From IMG/VR virus record IMGVR_UViG_3300042691_024610, positions 1 through 20,642 of that record: a stretch of 20,642 nucleotides of DNA. One strand, written 5' to 3'. Under the pieces are notes generated by a model. That model had not been told where the DNA came from. It saw only the letters and a program-made list of their open reading frames with translations, and made no database searches. Origin of the DNA: a virus. This document shows, piece by piece, positions 12,317 to 20,642 of this stretch. A program made the position numbers and the translations under genes. Every line of letters starts with the position of its first letter. Within the stretch, counting starts at the first letter, position 1.

Positions 12317-12520
12317 TCACTTCTCCTTCGGCTTTGAGTTGACCTTCTTCACCGCAGGCTTGCGCTTGGGACGCTTGGCAAGGTGCGGTTCCAGATGCTT
12401 TGGAATCGACAGCGGGGGCGGCGGCGGGAGCTTGCGCGGAGCGGGTTCGTCCCCGCCAATCGCAGCCCGCAGCTTTGCCAGCGTGTCATTCCAAAATGCC
12501 TGCCATTTGCCGTCTGCCAT
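12317..12520 (-). CDS. 67-aa proline- and lysine-rich protein, unknown
   Basis: The N-terminal 25 residues are an amphipathic helix (KWQAFWNDTLAKLRAAIGG). The rest is a disordered Pro-rich tract (PRKLPPPPPLSIPK) and a lysine-rich tail (KRPKRKPAVKKVNSKPKEK). GAGGAG precedes the ATG, and the gene begins three bases after the stop of the upstream gene, so translation is well supported. No function is suggested by the sequence. A nucleic-acid or membrane contact by the basic tail is possible. Confidence 0.6.
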   Translation of the reverse strand: MADGKWQAFWNDTLAKLRAAIGGDEPAPRKLPPPPPLSIPKHLEPHLAKRPKRKPAVKKVNSKPKEK

Positions 12521-12523
12521 ACG

Positions 12524-12886
12524 TCACTCCTCGGGTTGGGGTTTGGGTATCTGCTCCTTTACAGCCATGACCGCGGCTCGCATCACCTCTAGCTCCGCGC
12601 CGCCTTTCCAAAGTGCATCCAGCTGGTCGCCGATGTCCGGATACGCCTGTCGCCGTGCCTCGCGGTAGTCCACCGGCACCGGCCCCACGACCATCTCGTA
12701 GATGACGCCTCGCTGCTCCTCGTAACGGAACATGAACTCCGACGGGGGATACTGCGTGCGGTCGACCATGTAGACCGGCAGCCACGCGCTCGACGTGTCG
12801 CCCGGAGCGCTTTGAATAGACGACTCCAATCCGTTCTCACCCCAACGGGCAAACGCGATCTTCCACGGTTTCTTTGGCTGGCTCAT
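12524..12886 (-). CDS. small phage tail-region protein, DYREARRQAYPDIGDQLDALWKGG type
   Basis: A 120-residue protein. The C-terminal part carries the recognised segment YREARRQAYPDIGDQLDALWKGGAELEV...AVKEQIPKPQPE, common in proteins encoded downstream of phage tail-fibre or tip genes. The N-terminal half is beta-rich, with no recognised motif. The start overlaps the J stop by one base (TAATG), so translation is coupled. An accessory role in tail tip or fibre assembly follows from position, not from biochemistry. Confidence 0.7.
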   Translation of the reverse strand: MSQPKKPWKIAFARWGENGLESSIQSAPGDTSSAWLPVYMVDRTQYPPSEFMFRYEEQRGVIYEMVVGPVPVDYREARRQAYPDIGDQLDALWKGGAELEVMRAAVMAVKEQIPKPQPEE

Positions 12887-15800
12887 TACCGGATACCCAT
12901 TGCAAGAATGTCGATAGTCGTAATGATGACGCGATTAGCGGTTCCCGCTCGGCAGCGCAATTGGTACGAGCGCCCGAGCGTCGTCGTCAGTTCGGGGACG
13001 AACAGGCTGGTCGAGCGCTGCGATTGGTTAAGCACCGATACGTCGCGCACTTGAGTGTATGTGCCGACGACGCCATTGCCGAGCGATGGTCGAGCGCGGA
13101 CATACGGGCTGCCAAGCGATGTGCCATACGCCGCAACGTAGACGATCTGCTGCGTCCCGTTCATGTACACGCTGTCGACCGTTCCCACCTCTGCGAAGCT
13201 ATTTGTGAGGGTGTCGCCGACCTGAATGTCCTGCGCGTTGTAAAACGTCAATATCCAGCCGATTTGCTCGTAGATTCCAAACTCCCACTCATACCAGTAC
13301 CAGAACTCTTGCACATTTGGAGTAACCGAAATATTGGAAACGGTCTGCCCGTTGCCGACTGGAGCCGAGTAGAGGCTGATGTAGAAGTTCGACGCCAAGG
13401 CCGTGCCGCTTAACACGTTGACCTGCACATACGGCTTGTGCCCGTTCGGGTGCGTTGCCGCCGGAAGCTGCACGGTTAGGTATGTCGTCTCGTAAGTCGG
13501 CACATACGCGCCGTTCGAACTGCCTTGCCCCGTCACGTACGTCGTGATGTCGCCGGTAAGCTTATTGACGTTGAGGTTGTCAATCTTGGCGTTGGTAATG
13601 ACGCCATCGCCAATTTGCGCTGACGCGGTGATGACGCTGGTCGCCGCCAACTTTGCAGCGGTGATTGCACCTGCGCTTATCTTGTCTGCCGTAATCGCGT
13701 TCGCCGCAATCTTGTCCGCGGTCACCTCGCCAGCCGCAATCTTTCCCGCCGTGATTGCGTTCGCCGCAATCTTGTCTGACGTAATCGAGTCGGCGGCTAT
13801 CTTGCTGGCGTTGACGGCGTTCGCAGCAATCTCGTCTGCCGAGATAGCCCCGGCGGCTATGTTGCCTGCCGTAATCGTATCGGCGGCGATCTTTCCACCA
13901 GTAATAGTATTCGCGGCAATCTTGTTGCCCGTAATTGTGTCGGCAGCGATGGTCGATGCGGTGACAGCCCCCGCGGCCAGCTTCGCCGTGGTGATGGCTC
14001 CGGCATCAATCTTTGCAGACGTAATGGCATTCGCAGCGATGGTGTCGGCGGTAACGGCTCCAGCAGCGAGCTTTGCCGTCGTGACCGCGCCAGCCGACAA
14101 CTCCGACGCGGTGATTGCGTTTGCAGCAATCTCATTCGCGGTGACAGCATCTGCGGCGATCTTGCCCGCCGTGATAGCGCCAGCCTCGATTTTTGCCGAT
14201 GTAATCGCGTTTGCGGCGATTGTGTCCGCTGTCACCGCACCAGCCGTTAGCTTCGCGGTTGTGACAGCCCCTGCGGAAATCTCTGCGGCTGTGATTGCAT
14301 TCGCCGCAATCTCGTTCGACGTAATTGAGTCGGCAGCAATCTTGCCCGCGGTGATAGCGCCAGCTGCGATCTTGGCAGACGTAATAGAGTCTGCAGCGAT
14401 CTCGTTTGCGGTCACCGCGTTTGCGGCGATCTTGCCCGCGGTGATAGCCCCGGCGTTGATCTTGGGCGAGGTGATTGCGTTGTCTGATATCTCCGTCGAC
14501 GTGATGGTTCCCGGGAGAATCTCATCCGGACGCGGCCCGAATCCTGATGCAAACTCGCCTTGCTCGACCTGCGGAGCGCAGATATCGATGGAGGCTCCGC
14601 TGGGCAGCGTGCCCGGACCAGAGCCAACCGACCACGAGATGTATAGCTCTCCGCTTGCCGTCGAGCCGTTGTTGTTTGGCTGTACACGCCAGATGTAGCG
14701 CTGCCACGTGCCGTTGATGAGCGCTGGGTTGGCAAGGTTCGTGGCCGAGGAAAACCCCATGTTGGAGTACAGCCCCTCCATGTTGGCACCAGCGGCCCCA
14801 GCGCCGTTTGCACGCGCCCAGAAACTGATGACATACGTGACTCCGGGCGTCCACGTTTGCACCGAGTTCGTGTACATCCCAAACGTACTAGCGACAGCTT
14901 GATTCGCTGTGACGCGATAGTAGTTCGTGCCAAACAAGCCGCCGCTGTTGACGCTTGTCGTTATGGAGTAGCCGCCGTTGTTGTACAGCCCCCAGCCCGT
15001 TGGCATCGAACCGTTGTGCGACTTGAAGGTGGCGTTGCCGAGGAGGTTGCCACCGCCGCCCTGTACGTTCAGCTGCGCTGCGGTGAGCTGCCCAGCAATC
15101 TTGGCTGCAGAAATAGCAGCGAGTTGGGCGTCACTCAATTGACCGGTAATCTTTGTCGCCGCCAAGTCCGCAATCTGGTTGTTTGCCAGTTGCCCAGAAA
15201 TCTTGGCTGCAGAAATCGCCGCAAGTTGCGAGTCGGTCAGTTGCCCGGAAATTTTGGTCGCCGCGAGGTCCGCAATCTGTGCGTTCGACAGCTGCCCTGT
15301 CACCTTCGACGCAGCTAGCGCAGCGATCTGTGCGTCAGATACCGTGCCGGAGAGATCAGCGGTTGGAACGGTTGCCACGTACGAGGAGCCGTTCCACCGA
15401 TAGAGCTTGCCGTCGGCGGTGTTGAAGATGCTGTTGGTCGACTTGGCTCCGGGGACTGACGACACGACCGTGACCGGCTCAATACCAGACGCGAACTTTG
15501 CGGTGTTGATTTGTGCGTCCGCAATTTGCGCCGCGACGATCTGGCCGGTGAGGTCCGCAGCAGGAACCGCAGCGGTCCACGCGCTGCCGGTGTAGCGGTA
15601 GAGCTTGTTATCGGTGGTCAGGAACACCATCCGACCAGCAAAGAGGTTCGTTGACGGCAGCGCCGACACGATCTCGTAGCCCGTCTTGACCTTGCTCACC
15701 GAGAACACACGGGTGTAGGTGACGCCGCCGTACACCGCCGACAGGGTCAGCGTGCCGGTGTCGCCGCTCATGGCGGTGACACGGTAATAGCCCTTCGCCT

Positions 15801-18800
15801 GTCCGTTGACCGGCGTGTTGGTCGCCGTATTGATTGTGCCGGTAAGTCCGCTCGCCGTCGCGGAAAGGGTGGCCGAGGCTGTGACGTCGGTGACGCCCTC
15901 ATACACCGTCAGCTGACCGTCGATACCGGAGAACGACGGCACGCTGCCATCGGCGTAGGCGAACACCGTGGTGGCAGCCTTGGTAAGCGTTACCTCGACC
16001 GCGTTCGTGCCGTTTGTCCCGTTTGTACCGTTTGTACCATTGGTGCCGCTCGTACCGGCCCGCGCCTTGGCAACGGTGAACTCCTTGGTGAGGGACTGCC
16101 CGTTGTAAGCCGCTGTGATCGCCAGCGTGGCGTTGTCGGCGCTTGCCGCGGTCACGCGGTAGTAGCCCTTGGGTTGCCCGCTCACGGGCGTATTAGCGCC
16201 TGTGTTGACCGTACCGGTGCAGTTCGTGGCGGTCGCCGAGAGCGTGGCGCTGGCGGTGACATCTGTGTTGCCGTCAAACACCGTGAGTGTGCCCACGGCG
16301 GTCGCAAACGACGCCACGGTCCCAGCGGCGTCTGCGGCGAGCGAAACTGCCTCGTTGGTGAGATTGAGCGCCAGCACGCGGTTGAGGGCCGTGGCGCTCA
16401 CACCGGACGAGAACGCGCCCTTATTGCCGGTCGTGTCTACCGACTTGAGCCAGTAGTACCGGACGCCGTTGGCGCTCTCAAGCCCCAGCCGGTCGTAGGT
16501 GGTCGCCGTGACCTTGGCAAATACGGTGGCCGTCGCCGAGTTGTTGACGGTGTTCTCGTATATCTCGGTTTCCCAGAGATCGTTGTTGGTGGGGTTGTCC
16601 CACGCCAGACGAATGCCGCCCGGAATGGCGGTGGCGCTGACGTTGGTCGCCACGCCAGAGAAGTTGGTCTTGCCGACCACGGTGTGTTCCACCGTCGTCG
16701 ACCATGTACCAGCGGCCCCAGACTCGGCGATGCCGCGGCTACGCAGCTGATAGATATCGCCGACAACCACGCGGTCGATGTACCCGAACGGGTTCGCCCG
16801 CTCTAGCGATAGCACCTCCCAGAACTCGGTGTTCTTGATGCGGTACTGCACCTCAAATCGGTCGATGCGCTCTTGCTGGGTGCTTTCTGGCTGCTGCACG
16901 CCGACGAAGATGCGGTAGTTCAATGAGCCGTCGGCGTTGACGATCACTACCGAGTCATCCGACCGGATGGTGCTGATGTAGACCGGCGGGACTACGCCAG
17001 AGCCGGGAGCGCTCGTGGTCGTGAGAAACGAGTTAAAGGCCGGGATGGCTGCGGTGTCGGCGGTGTACACGCCGTCCTGTGCATCGACGAGCGTGACGGT
17101 GACGTTGAAGTCCTCGGAAGGCTCAATCTTCCGCACAAGCATTGGTGCGGTAACCGATGTCGAGGTGCCAAACATCACGAGGTCACCAACCGCGGGCGAG
17201 TTCGCCGCAGTTGTTGGCGTCGTAATAGTCAGGACCGAGACATAGCCTGTGCCGGGGTTGTTGACCGCCTGCAGCTTTGTGGTGCCGTCGGACTTGCGGG
17301 TCCGCAGTGAATACGACGTGCCTGTTTCAAAGTACACATCGTCGTCGAGCGTCACCGTGATGTTGCTGCCGCTGGTCGTGACCGACTTGACGCGAGTCGC
17401 CATGATGCCAATGCCGATGGCGTCGTGCGAGAACATGACGAGGTCGCCAAGCGTGCAGCGCAGCGCTTCGATGTCCATCTGGACCGTGTGCTGCTCTGGA
17501 CGCAGCTTTGCCACCGCCATGTGATACCGCGCCTCGCGGTATGCCTGCGTTGGGGACGTACACCCGATAAGCTCTAGCGTCTCAAACCGTGTCGCATTGG
17601 CGGCGGTATAGCCGTCGTCGTACACCACGCGCTCGTCAGTCTGATAACCGTTGTCCTTGTTAATGAACAGCACGCGCAGGGCGTGCGGGTAGTCCAAGAA
17701 CAGCTTTGAGCCGCTGTACCCCGTAGAGTTACGCGGAGTGATGTGCTGGATCGGAACGTTCTGCTGGATATCCCGCACGACCGAGTGCTTGCCGTCTCGC
17801 ATCGTGTAGAGAGCGCGAGCATTGCCACCAATGGTTCGCAGAGCGTCAATGACGGAGCCGCCTTCAAGAACGGCGTTAAACGTCCAACGCGGTTCGTTGA
17901 CGCCTGCGGGTGCCGATGCCGCACACGCCGTCGCCCAGTCCGATATCGCAGTCAAATCAATCCGCGAGTCTGGCATGAACGTCTCGCCGCCACGACGCCG
18001 CAGAATGTCTGCGAAAGCCCATGCGGGGTTCGACGTCTTGGTGAACGTCCATGCGCCGCTGCTGTAGACGGGAAGGTAGGACTCCGCGTCGCAGTTGATG
18101 GTCTGCGGCACGCCGTTCAACTGATTGGATGCCTTGATGCGAAGCGCAATCAGCGAGACGTTCTTTTGATTGACCGGATAGTCGGCCTTGATCGTGCGAA
18201 GCGCCGTCCACCACGACAGGTCGACATATTTGCTGCCGCCATTCGCTGTCGTACGCCGTACCCGAACTTGATACTGCCCAGCCGACGGCAGCACCACGCG
18301 ACCGCTTCGGCGAATTGCCGTGCTGCTCGACCCCTTGACCGTGATCTGGCCCGCGGTTCCAAAGCCCGTGTCGGCGCTGTTCGCCCACACAGCGTTGACC
18401 CAGTTGCTCGTTCCGACCGGCGCGTACTGCACCGAGAACGTAACGGTGGCCTCTTTCTGGTTGCCTTTACTGTCGAAGTAGAACAGTCCCTGCGGAAATG
18501 CGATGTCCACCGAGAACTCAATTGCGTTGGTTGCGGTCGTGCGATAGCCGTAGTCGTTGGTCGAGGTAACGGTTCCCGGGTCAACGGGGTTGTACGTGTC
18601 GGAGATACCGTCGTACTGGTAATACTCGCCGTAGTAGCCGTAGCCACCGGGGTAGTAATTAGTGGTCTGATACGGTTCCAAGCGGATCGTGAAGTTGTCC
18701 TCAGTAACCGTCTTGGTAAACAGCGTCAGAGGCGCGTCGTTAGACCACCCCTCACGAATTTCGTAACTGACTCCCTCGTACGCGGAGATCGGCGTCTCTC

Positions 18801-19479
18801 CGATGCGTAGGTTGGTGATCTCTAGTGGTCCCCAGCCGACAACCAGCGCGATACGAAGGTACTCGTCGTCGCCCTGAATCTCGGAGTAGGGACGGGCAGC
18901 AAGCATTGGATAGACGCGGCGCTTGCCAAAGACTCGCGGGATGTTGCCATACGGCGCGAAAGCGTTCGACGAGCCGGTCAGGCGGTCACGCTCGTCTTGC
19001 CGATTGTTCTTGAGTCCCGGTGGAGGAACCAGCGCGTTCAACGCAAGGTAACCAACCGTTGCAAGTCCAGCTGCCACAAGGCCGGTAACAATGTTGACGC
19101 CAACGGTCGACGTGATACCAAGGCCGCTGGCAATAGAGCCGCCAATAGGGCCAGCGAAGGTGTACGCGACGACCGTAATTACGATCATCGCAATGGCGCG
19201 GAAAATGTCCTTGCCGCTCTTCTGCGGCACGACGCGGATGTACACGTGAGAGCCGATAGCGGGAACCGTCGTCGCCCATTGGTCTGGGAGATACTCCACG
19301 TCGTTGATCCACACGCGAACGTATGGCGTAACCGCCGGAGGGAGTTTGCAGGCCGTGACTAGCTCGCCGATGGATTGTCCATGCAAGCCCTGCATGAGCG
19401 CAACCGTCGAGGCGAACGGCTGATCGTGAACTACGACAGGAAAGTTCAGTCCGTGGACTGGAGGGGTTTCGTCGCTCAT
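12886..19479 (-). CDS. J-like tail tip/host specificity protein, 2197 aa, repeat-rich
   Basis: Central tail tip protein that should contact the host receptor. Residues 1-90 are the usual start, 92-152 a long hydrophobic Ala/Gly segment, and 155-400 the typical tip beta domain (GNIPRVFGKRRVYPMLAARPYSEIQGDDEYLRIALVVGWGP). A Tyr-rich insert lies near 275-297. An FN3-like domain lies near 940-1030, and two homologous Ig-like domains near 1043-1145 and 1165-1263, joined by a GTN repeat. Two YRxxGSxxxAxVPxADL units follow. A 17-residue repeat lies near 1376-1471, and a jelly-roll carbohydrate-binding-like domain (NLLGNATF...) near 1478-1655. Twenty-nine decapeptides (1656-1945) precede a beta-rich C-terminus. 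It far exceeds the usual 1000-1300 aa. The ATG overlaps the NlpC stop (ATGA). Confidence 0.9.
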   Translation of the reverse strand: MSDETPPVHGLNFPVVVHDQPFASTVALMQGLHGQSIGELVTACKLPPAVTPYVRVWINDVEYLPDQWATTVPAIGSHVYIRVVPQKSGKDIFRAIAMIVITVVAYTFAGPIGGSIASGLGITSTVGVNIVTGLVAAGLATVGYLALNALVPPPGLKNNRQDERDRLTGSSNAFAPYGNIPRVFGKRRVYPMLAARPYSEIQGDDEYLRIALVVGWGPLEITNLRIGETPISAYEGVSYEIREGWSNDAPLTLFTKTVTEDNFTIRLEPYQTTNYYPGGYGYYGEYYQYDGISDTYNPVDPGTVTSTNDYGYRTTATNAIEFSVDIAFPQGLFYFDSKGNQKEATVTFSVQYAPVGTSNWVNAVWANSADTGFGTAGQITVKGSSSTAIRRSGRVVLPSAGQYQVRVRRTTANGGSKYVDLSWWTALRTIKADYPVNQKNVSLIALRIKASNQLNGVPQTINCDAESYLPVYSSGAWTFTKTSNPAWAFADILRRRGGETFMPDSRIDLTAISDWATACAASAPAGVNEPRWTFNAVLEGGSVIDALRTIGGNARALYTMRDGKHSVVRDIQQNVPIQHITPRNSTGYSGSKLFLDYPHALRVLFINKDNGYQTDERVVYDDGYTAANATRFETLELIGCTSPTQAYREARYHMAVAKLRPEQHTVQMDIEALRCTLGDLVMFSHDAIGIGIMATRVKSVTTSGSNITVTLDDDVYFETGTSYSLRTRKSDGTTKLQAVNNPGTGYVSVLTITTPTTAANSPAVGDLVMFGTSTSVTAPMLVRKIEPSEDFNVTVTLVDAQDGVYTADTAAIPAFNSFLTTTSAPGSGVVPPVYISTIRSDDSVVIVNADGSLNYRIFVGVQQPESTQQERIDRFEVQYRIKNTEFWEVLSLERANPFGYIDRVVVGDIYQLRSRGIAESGAAGTWSTTVEHTVVGKTNFSGVATNVSATAIPGGIRLAWDNPTNNDLWETEIYENTVNNSATATVFAKVTATTYDRLGLESANGVRYYWLKSVDTTGNKGAFSSGVSATALNRVLALNLTNEAVSLAADAAGTVASFATAVGTLTVFDGNTDVTASATLSATATNCTGTVNTGANTPVSGQPKGYYRVTAASADNATLAITAAYNGQSLTKEFTVAKARAGTSGTNGTNGTNGTNGTNAVEVTLTKAATTVFAYADGSVPSFSGIDGQLTVYEGVTDVTASATLSATASGLTGTINTATNTPVNGQAKGYYRVTAMSGDTGTLTLSAVYGGVTYTRVFSVSKVKTGYEIVSALPSTNLFAGRMVFLTTDNKLYRYTGSAWTAAVPAADLTGQIVAAQIADAQINTAKFASGIEPVTVVSSVPGAKSTNSIFNTADGKLYRWNGSSYVATVPTADLSGTVSDAQIAALAASKVTGQLSNAQIADLAATKISGQLTDSQLAAISAAKISGQLANNQIADLAATKITGQLSDAQLAAISAAKIAGQLTAAQLNVQGGGGNLLGNATFKSHNGSMPTGWGLYNNGGYSITTSVNSGGLFGTNYYRVTANQAVASTFGMYTNSVQTWTPGVTYVISFWARANGAGAAGANMEGLYSNMGFSSATNLANPALINGTWQRYIWRVQPNNNGSTASGELYISWSVGSGPGTLPSGASIDICAPQVEQGEFASGFGPRPDEILPGTITSTEISDNAITSPKINAGAITAGKIAANAVTANEIAADSITSAKIAAGAITAGKIAADSITSNEIAANAITAAEISAGAVTTAKLTAGAVTADTIAANAITSAKIEAGAITAGKIAADAVTANEIAANAITASELSAGAVTTAKLAAGAVTADTIAANAITSAKIDAGAITTAKLAAGAVTASTIAADTITGNKIAANTITGGKIAADTITAGNIAAGAISADEIAANAVNASKIAADSITSDKIAANAITAGKIAAGEVTADKIAANAITADKISAGAITAAKLAATSVITASAQIGDGVITNAKIDNLNVNKLTGDITTYVTGQGSSNGAYVPTYETTYLTVQLPAATHPNGHKPYVQVNVLSGTALASNFYISLYSAPVGNGQTVSNISVTPNVQEFWYWYEWEFGIYEQIGWILTFYNAQDIQVGDTLTNSFAEVGTVDSVYMNGTQQIVYVAAYGTSLGSPYVRARPSLGNGVVGTYTQVRDVSVLNQSQRSTSLFVPELTTTLGRSYQLRCRAGTANRVIITTIDILAMGIR
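13645..14514 (-). repeat. 29 tandem 30-base units encoding decapeptides in J
   Basis: Units follow the pattern A-(G/N/D)-x-(I/V)-T-x-x-x-I-A with no indel over 870 bases, as in AGAITAGKIA and ANAITSAKID. A six-unit superperiod is visible, for example ANAITAAEIS to ADAVTANEIA and ANAITASELS to AGAVTASTIA. The regularity suggests a beta-helix or shaft. The frequent ACC/GTGAT codons give near-identical DNA blocks, so copy number may vary by recombination. Confidence 0.9.
15067..15354 (-). repeat. 51-base repeats encoding a 17-residue motif in J
   Basis: Five full copies and one partial copy of xxGQLxxxQ(I/L)A(D/A)(L/I)(A/S)A(T/A)K. Copies alternate between QIADLAATK and QLAAISAAK, giving a 102-base higher-order period. 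The units join the sugar-binding-like domain to the YRxxGS module, probably as a helical or beta shaft. Confidence 0.8.
16003..16056 (-). repeat. 9-base repeats encoding a Gly-Thr-Asn linker in J
   Basis: Six 9-base units such as GTTTGTACC encode the flexible GTN repeats between the two Ig-like domains. Two adjacent units are identical, so slippage could change linker length. Confidence 0.8.
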
Positions 19480-19895
19480 GCGCCTGCGTACCTGTAGAAG
19501 CCGGTGATGCGCTTTTCCCAGAGCATCGACCGGTAGTTTTCAATGACGGAGTTGGCTTCTTCGTGCGTGTGTATCATCCACCCGGGCGCTAGTACCAGAG
19601 CGCAATGGAACGGATGCCCGCGCATCCGAATCAGGATGCCGTCGCCGAGCTTTTCCTCTCCCGGTGTCACGGGCGTGAACTCGCTCGCGTACTTGATGGC
19701 GTCCGTTCCAATGACCTCTGGCTTCTGCCCTTTGAACCAATCCACGCCCTCGTATGGCTTCCAGAGCGACCCAAGCCGCTCTTGCTGAATCATCTGAATC
19801 AGCCCCCAACAATCGCACCCAAGGCGGTCGCGCCCGTGCGTCTTGTACGGAATGCCGATGTACTCGGCGGCCCATTCGGGGAGCGTCCGGTCCAT
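19476..19895 (-). CDS. NlpC/P60 peptidase, lambda K-like tail assembly protein
   Basis: A 139-residue protein with the NlpC/P60 cysteine peptidase pattern. DCWGL gives catalytic Cys29, preceded by GCDC. GHPFHCALVL near 93-102 supplies the likely catalytic His. TPGEEKLGDGILIRM and PGWMIHTHEE are typical companions. It would cleave peptidoglycan stem peptides or process tail proteins during tip assembly or DNA entry. The frame runs to a TTG at 19898, but the ATG at 19895 that shares one base with the DUF1833 stop (TGATG) is chosen. Its 3' end overlaps the J start by four bases. Confidence 0.88.
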   Translation of the reverse strand: MDRTLPEWAAEYIGIPYKTHGRDRLGCDCWGLIQMIQQERLGSLWKPYEGVDWFKGQKPEVIGTDAIKYASEFTPVTPGEEKLGDGILIRMRGHPFHCALVLAPGWMIHTHEEANSVIENYRSMLWEKRITGFYRYAGA

Positions 19896-20365
19896 CAAAA
19901 CAACCCCGGAAAACGGCTAGGTGTCATCGTCAACGTAATCGGCTCCGTGAAAAGAGACTCGAAGTACAACTCGCCCTCAATCTGCACGGCGTCATAGTTC
20001 ACGTTACGAAGTGTCAGGCCAGCGAAACTGATTTCCACGGTATCGGGAGCGCTCGCAAGTATCACCTCCAGCGTTACGGATGGAGGCGACGTCAGGCTGC
20101 GGATAGCGGTGATCGCGGTTCTGTCAACGTTGTCGAATCGCAGAACCGCTTTGGTGATACCGTCGGGGTCTTCACCGGGAAGGACAATGTCAAACGGGAA
20201 CGCCTGATAGATGTTCCCGCGGCTCGTGATGTCCTCGTTGTTGTTGACCACGCGAATCGGCGCTGCCATGGAGGCGTGGCTGATCGTCAGCAGCACCAGC
20301 CAGACCTCGCCAGTCTCCTGCGCGTGAATCGACGCGAGCGCGGTAGAAGAAAGAGTGCGGGCCAT
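19895..20365 (-). CDS. DUF1833-family minor tail protein, lambda L-like position
   Basis: A 156-residue protein. TGEVWLVLLTISH, IRVVNNNEDITSRGNIYQAFPFDIVLPGEDPDG and AVLRFDNVDRTAITAIRSL are family stretches, followed by ITLTMTPSRFPGLF at the C-terminus. DUF1833 proteins sit between the M- and K-like genes in siphoviral tail operons and build the tail tip. Its ATG overlaps the TAA of the upstream gene by one base (TAATG). No catalytic pattern is visible, as expected of a structural part. Confidence 0.8.
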   Translation of the reverse strand: MARTLSSTALASIHAQETGEVWLVLLTISHASMAAPIRVVNNNEDITSRGNIYQAFPFDIVLPGEDPDGITKAVLRFDNVDRTAITAIRSLTSPPSVTLEVILASAPDTVEISFAGLTLRNVNYDAVQIEGELYFESLFTEPITLTMTPSRFPGLF

Positions 20366-20642
20366 TAGACGAGTTCCAAACTGAAGCCGACGACGTTTGC
20401 AGCGCCGCTGCCCGTCGATTGTATTGTCGGAGCGGGGTTCCGAAATCGCAGGGTGGCTGCGGCACGTGTTCTCGGATGCACCCAGTCAAACGGCAGGGAG
20501 CCGCCCTTGCAGTCGTTCTGCCAGAAGCTCTCAAAGGTTGTCGTCTGCGCGGGCGTCAGCATCAGCTGAATAGAGAATGTCCGCAGCGACTTGGTGAACC
20601 GGCGACGAATCTTTGCGGGGCCGGTGTCCATCTGGCTCTCAA
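20365..20642 (-). CDS. minor tail protein, lambda M-like (5' end outside window)
   Basis: The frame is open to the window edge (ESQ precedes the ATG at 20631), and family members have about 20-25 further N-terminal residues ending in a QMDxGPAKxRRR motif. That ATG is therefore internal and the gene begins beyond the window. The visible 88+ residues, DTGPAKIRRRFTKSLR, LMLTPAQTTTFESFWQNDCKGGSLPFDWVHPRTRAAATLRF and VVGFSLELV, suit a small tail-tip protein. Operon position fits lambda M. The assignment is by pattern recall. Confidence 0.75.
   Translation of the reverse strand, partial: ESQMDTGPAKIRRRFTKSLRTFSIQLMLTPAQTTTFESFWQNDCKGGSLPFDWVHPRTRAAATLRFRNPAPTIQSTGSGAANVVGFSLELV

Noticed and set aside
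14172-14178. CGTGATA in the J repeats
   Set aside because: It comes from the repeated coding pattern. The other half of the operator is absent.
13544-14698. 384-codon open frame on the + strand opposite the J decapeptide repeats
   Set aside because: It is the antisense of the repeat array. It gives a monotonous Ala/Val/Ile protein, lacks a ribosome binding site and family match, and the J frame is clearly the coding one.
13645-15354. Possible CRISPR array because of regular 30- and 51-base repeats
   Set aside because: There are no unique spacers. The repeats are contiguous, codon-periodic and in frame within J.
17743-18810. 355-codon + frame opposite J
   Set aside because: It is Arg-rich shadow of the conserved J N-terminal half, with no initiation signal.
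12886-19479. Several genes instead of one giant J
   Set aside because: The frame is unbroken for 2197 codons, with domains in the usual J order and coupled starts only at both ends.

Overview
The window is 20.6 kb of a temperate tailed phage (Caudoviricetes), GC-rich and densely packed, with genes overlapping by one to four bases at many junctions. The tail genes have lambda-like order (M-, L-, K- and J-like), which points to a siphovirus. No structural, packaging or lysis genes other than tail genes are visible. The host cannot be fixed from the sequence. The repressor type and several small conserved phage proteins recall phages of Alphaproteobacteria, but that is a weak inference. Integrase, an att-like segment, a complete tRNA and phage genes on both sides lie together, so the window looks like a circularly permuted or virion-form genome, not a prophage end.

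Layout. Positions 1-1831 (+): end of a DUF932 gene and three small genes, one with an NrdR-like zinc ribbon. Positions 1828-4758 (-): a leftward replication operon holding a DUF1064 nuclease, a replication initiator, a primase zinc-finger protein and a Toprim-helicase, the last two being a primase-helicase split over two overlapping frames. Positions 4813-5427 (+): a CI/S24-like repressor that seems to lack the autocleavage residues. Positions 5555-10871 (+): a rightward early operon with a YqaJ exonuclease, Bet annealase, HTH protein, SSB-like protein, seven small genes, a MazG-like protein, excisionase and tyrosine integrase. Positions 10872-11186: a chromosomal-type parS match, an att/promoter-like repeat segment and a tRNA-Ser(UGA). 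Positions 11187-11564 (-): an unrecognised 125-aa protein behind a near-consensus promoter that carries an operator match. Positions 11755-20642 (-): the leftward late tail operon (M-like partial, DUF1833, NlpC/P60, a 2197-aa J-like tip protein, two small proteins, dNMP kinase), closed by an intrinsic terminator at about 11.7 kb.

How it fits together. One repressor sits between the leftward replication genes and the rightward recombination genes. An 18-base sequence, ctgtcatgcccgtgataa, is identical at the leftward promoter (4338-4355) and ahead of the rightward operon (5498-5515). A 13-base core recurs in the first codons of the repressor gene, and an 11-of-14 match overlaps the -35 of the promoter at 11.65 kb. 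This reads as one operator set that silences replication, recombination and a third transcript during lysogeny. The repeat-rich J-like protein is the probable host-recognition determinant.

The points most worth following are the parS match beside int and tRNA-Ser, the operator set with its third transcription unit, the split primase-helicase with a ribosome binding site embedded in zinc-finger codons, and the repressor without a catalytic dyad.
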